A stretch of DNA of 64,000 nucleotides, taken from contig NZ_JMJJ01000005.1 of NCBI RefSeq assembly GCF_000710035.2, forward strand, positions 992,001 through 1,056,000. The letters are read 5' to 3'. The position numbers were made by a program, and so were the translations under genes. The notes beneath the pieces are model-generated. The model saw only the letters and a list, made by a program, of their open reading frames with translations, was not told where the DNA came from and searched no databases. Every line of letters begins with the position of its first letter. The first letter of the stretch is position 1. The DNA comes from Pantoea ananatis LMG 2665 (GTDB lineage: Bacteria; Pseudomonadota; Gammaproteobacteria; Enterobacterales; Enterobacteriaceae). Shown here in pieces: positions 63,980 through 64,000 of this stretch.

Positions 63980-64000
63980 TTACCGCCGGGCGTTTTATCG

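Overview
The window is a piece of enterobacterial chromosome. Gene order and protein sequences follow the Escherichia coli yfgJ-der-bamB ... rpoE-nadB-srmB-grcA segment closely. Several departures (a protealysin/emfourin pair, a pilW gene beside rodZ, a ZevAB-like metal transport pair, a shortened isc locus) point to the Erwiniaceae side of the Enterobacterales (Pantoea/Erwinia-like); this placement is an inference from gene content, not from a tree. I see no rRNA or tRNA genes, insertion sequences, prophage or CRISPR arrays.

Layout. 1-4.4 kb: protealysin-type M4 protease with its emfourin inhibitor, a membrane PQQ dehydrogenase, and the small zinc-ribbon protein YfgJ. 4.5-14.1 kb (minus strand): der, bamB, yfgM, hisS, ispG, rodZ, pilW, rlmN, ndk. 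14.3-22.5 kb: cell-envelope pair pbpC-yfhM, then divergent sseA. 22.5-27.4 kb: sseB, pepB, iscS, iscR, trmJ. 27.5-33.8 kb: suhB, an unrecognised membrane protein, a ZevA/ZevB-like pair, csiE, hcaT. 33.9-41.3 kb: glyA, hmp, glnB, glrR-qseG-glrK and the sRNA GlmY. 41.3-49.7 kb: purL, mltF, tadA, pgpC, yfhH, yfhL. 49.7-56.1 kb: lepA-lepB-rnc-era-recO-pdxJ-acpS on the minus strand. 56.3-63.9 kb: rpoE-rseA-rseB-rseC, nadB, trmN, srmB, grcA.

The most unusual point is the isc locus. In E. coli iscU, iscA, hscB, hscA, fdx and iscX lie between iscS and pepB. Here only about 125 bp separate iscS from pepB, all six genes are absent from the locus, and IscS has lost its last ~20 residues, the tail that contacts the IscU scaffold in E. 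coli. IscR keeps its cluster ligands and its promoter keeps three exact 25-bp tandem IscR-type boxes. Fe-S clients (IspG, RlmN, YfhL, IscR itself) are present, so cluster assembly must be done by genes outside the window, probably a Suf system, with IscS kept as a general sulfur donor.

Regulatory DNA is readable in several places: a complete GlmY control region (sigma-54 promoter, IHF site, three GlrR sites) next to the glrK-qseG-glrR genes that control it; PurR boxes at purL and glyA; an NsrR box at hmp; a NadR box just before nadB; a sigma-E promoter before rpoE; and an RNase III-type leader hairpin before rnc.
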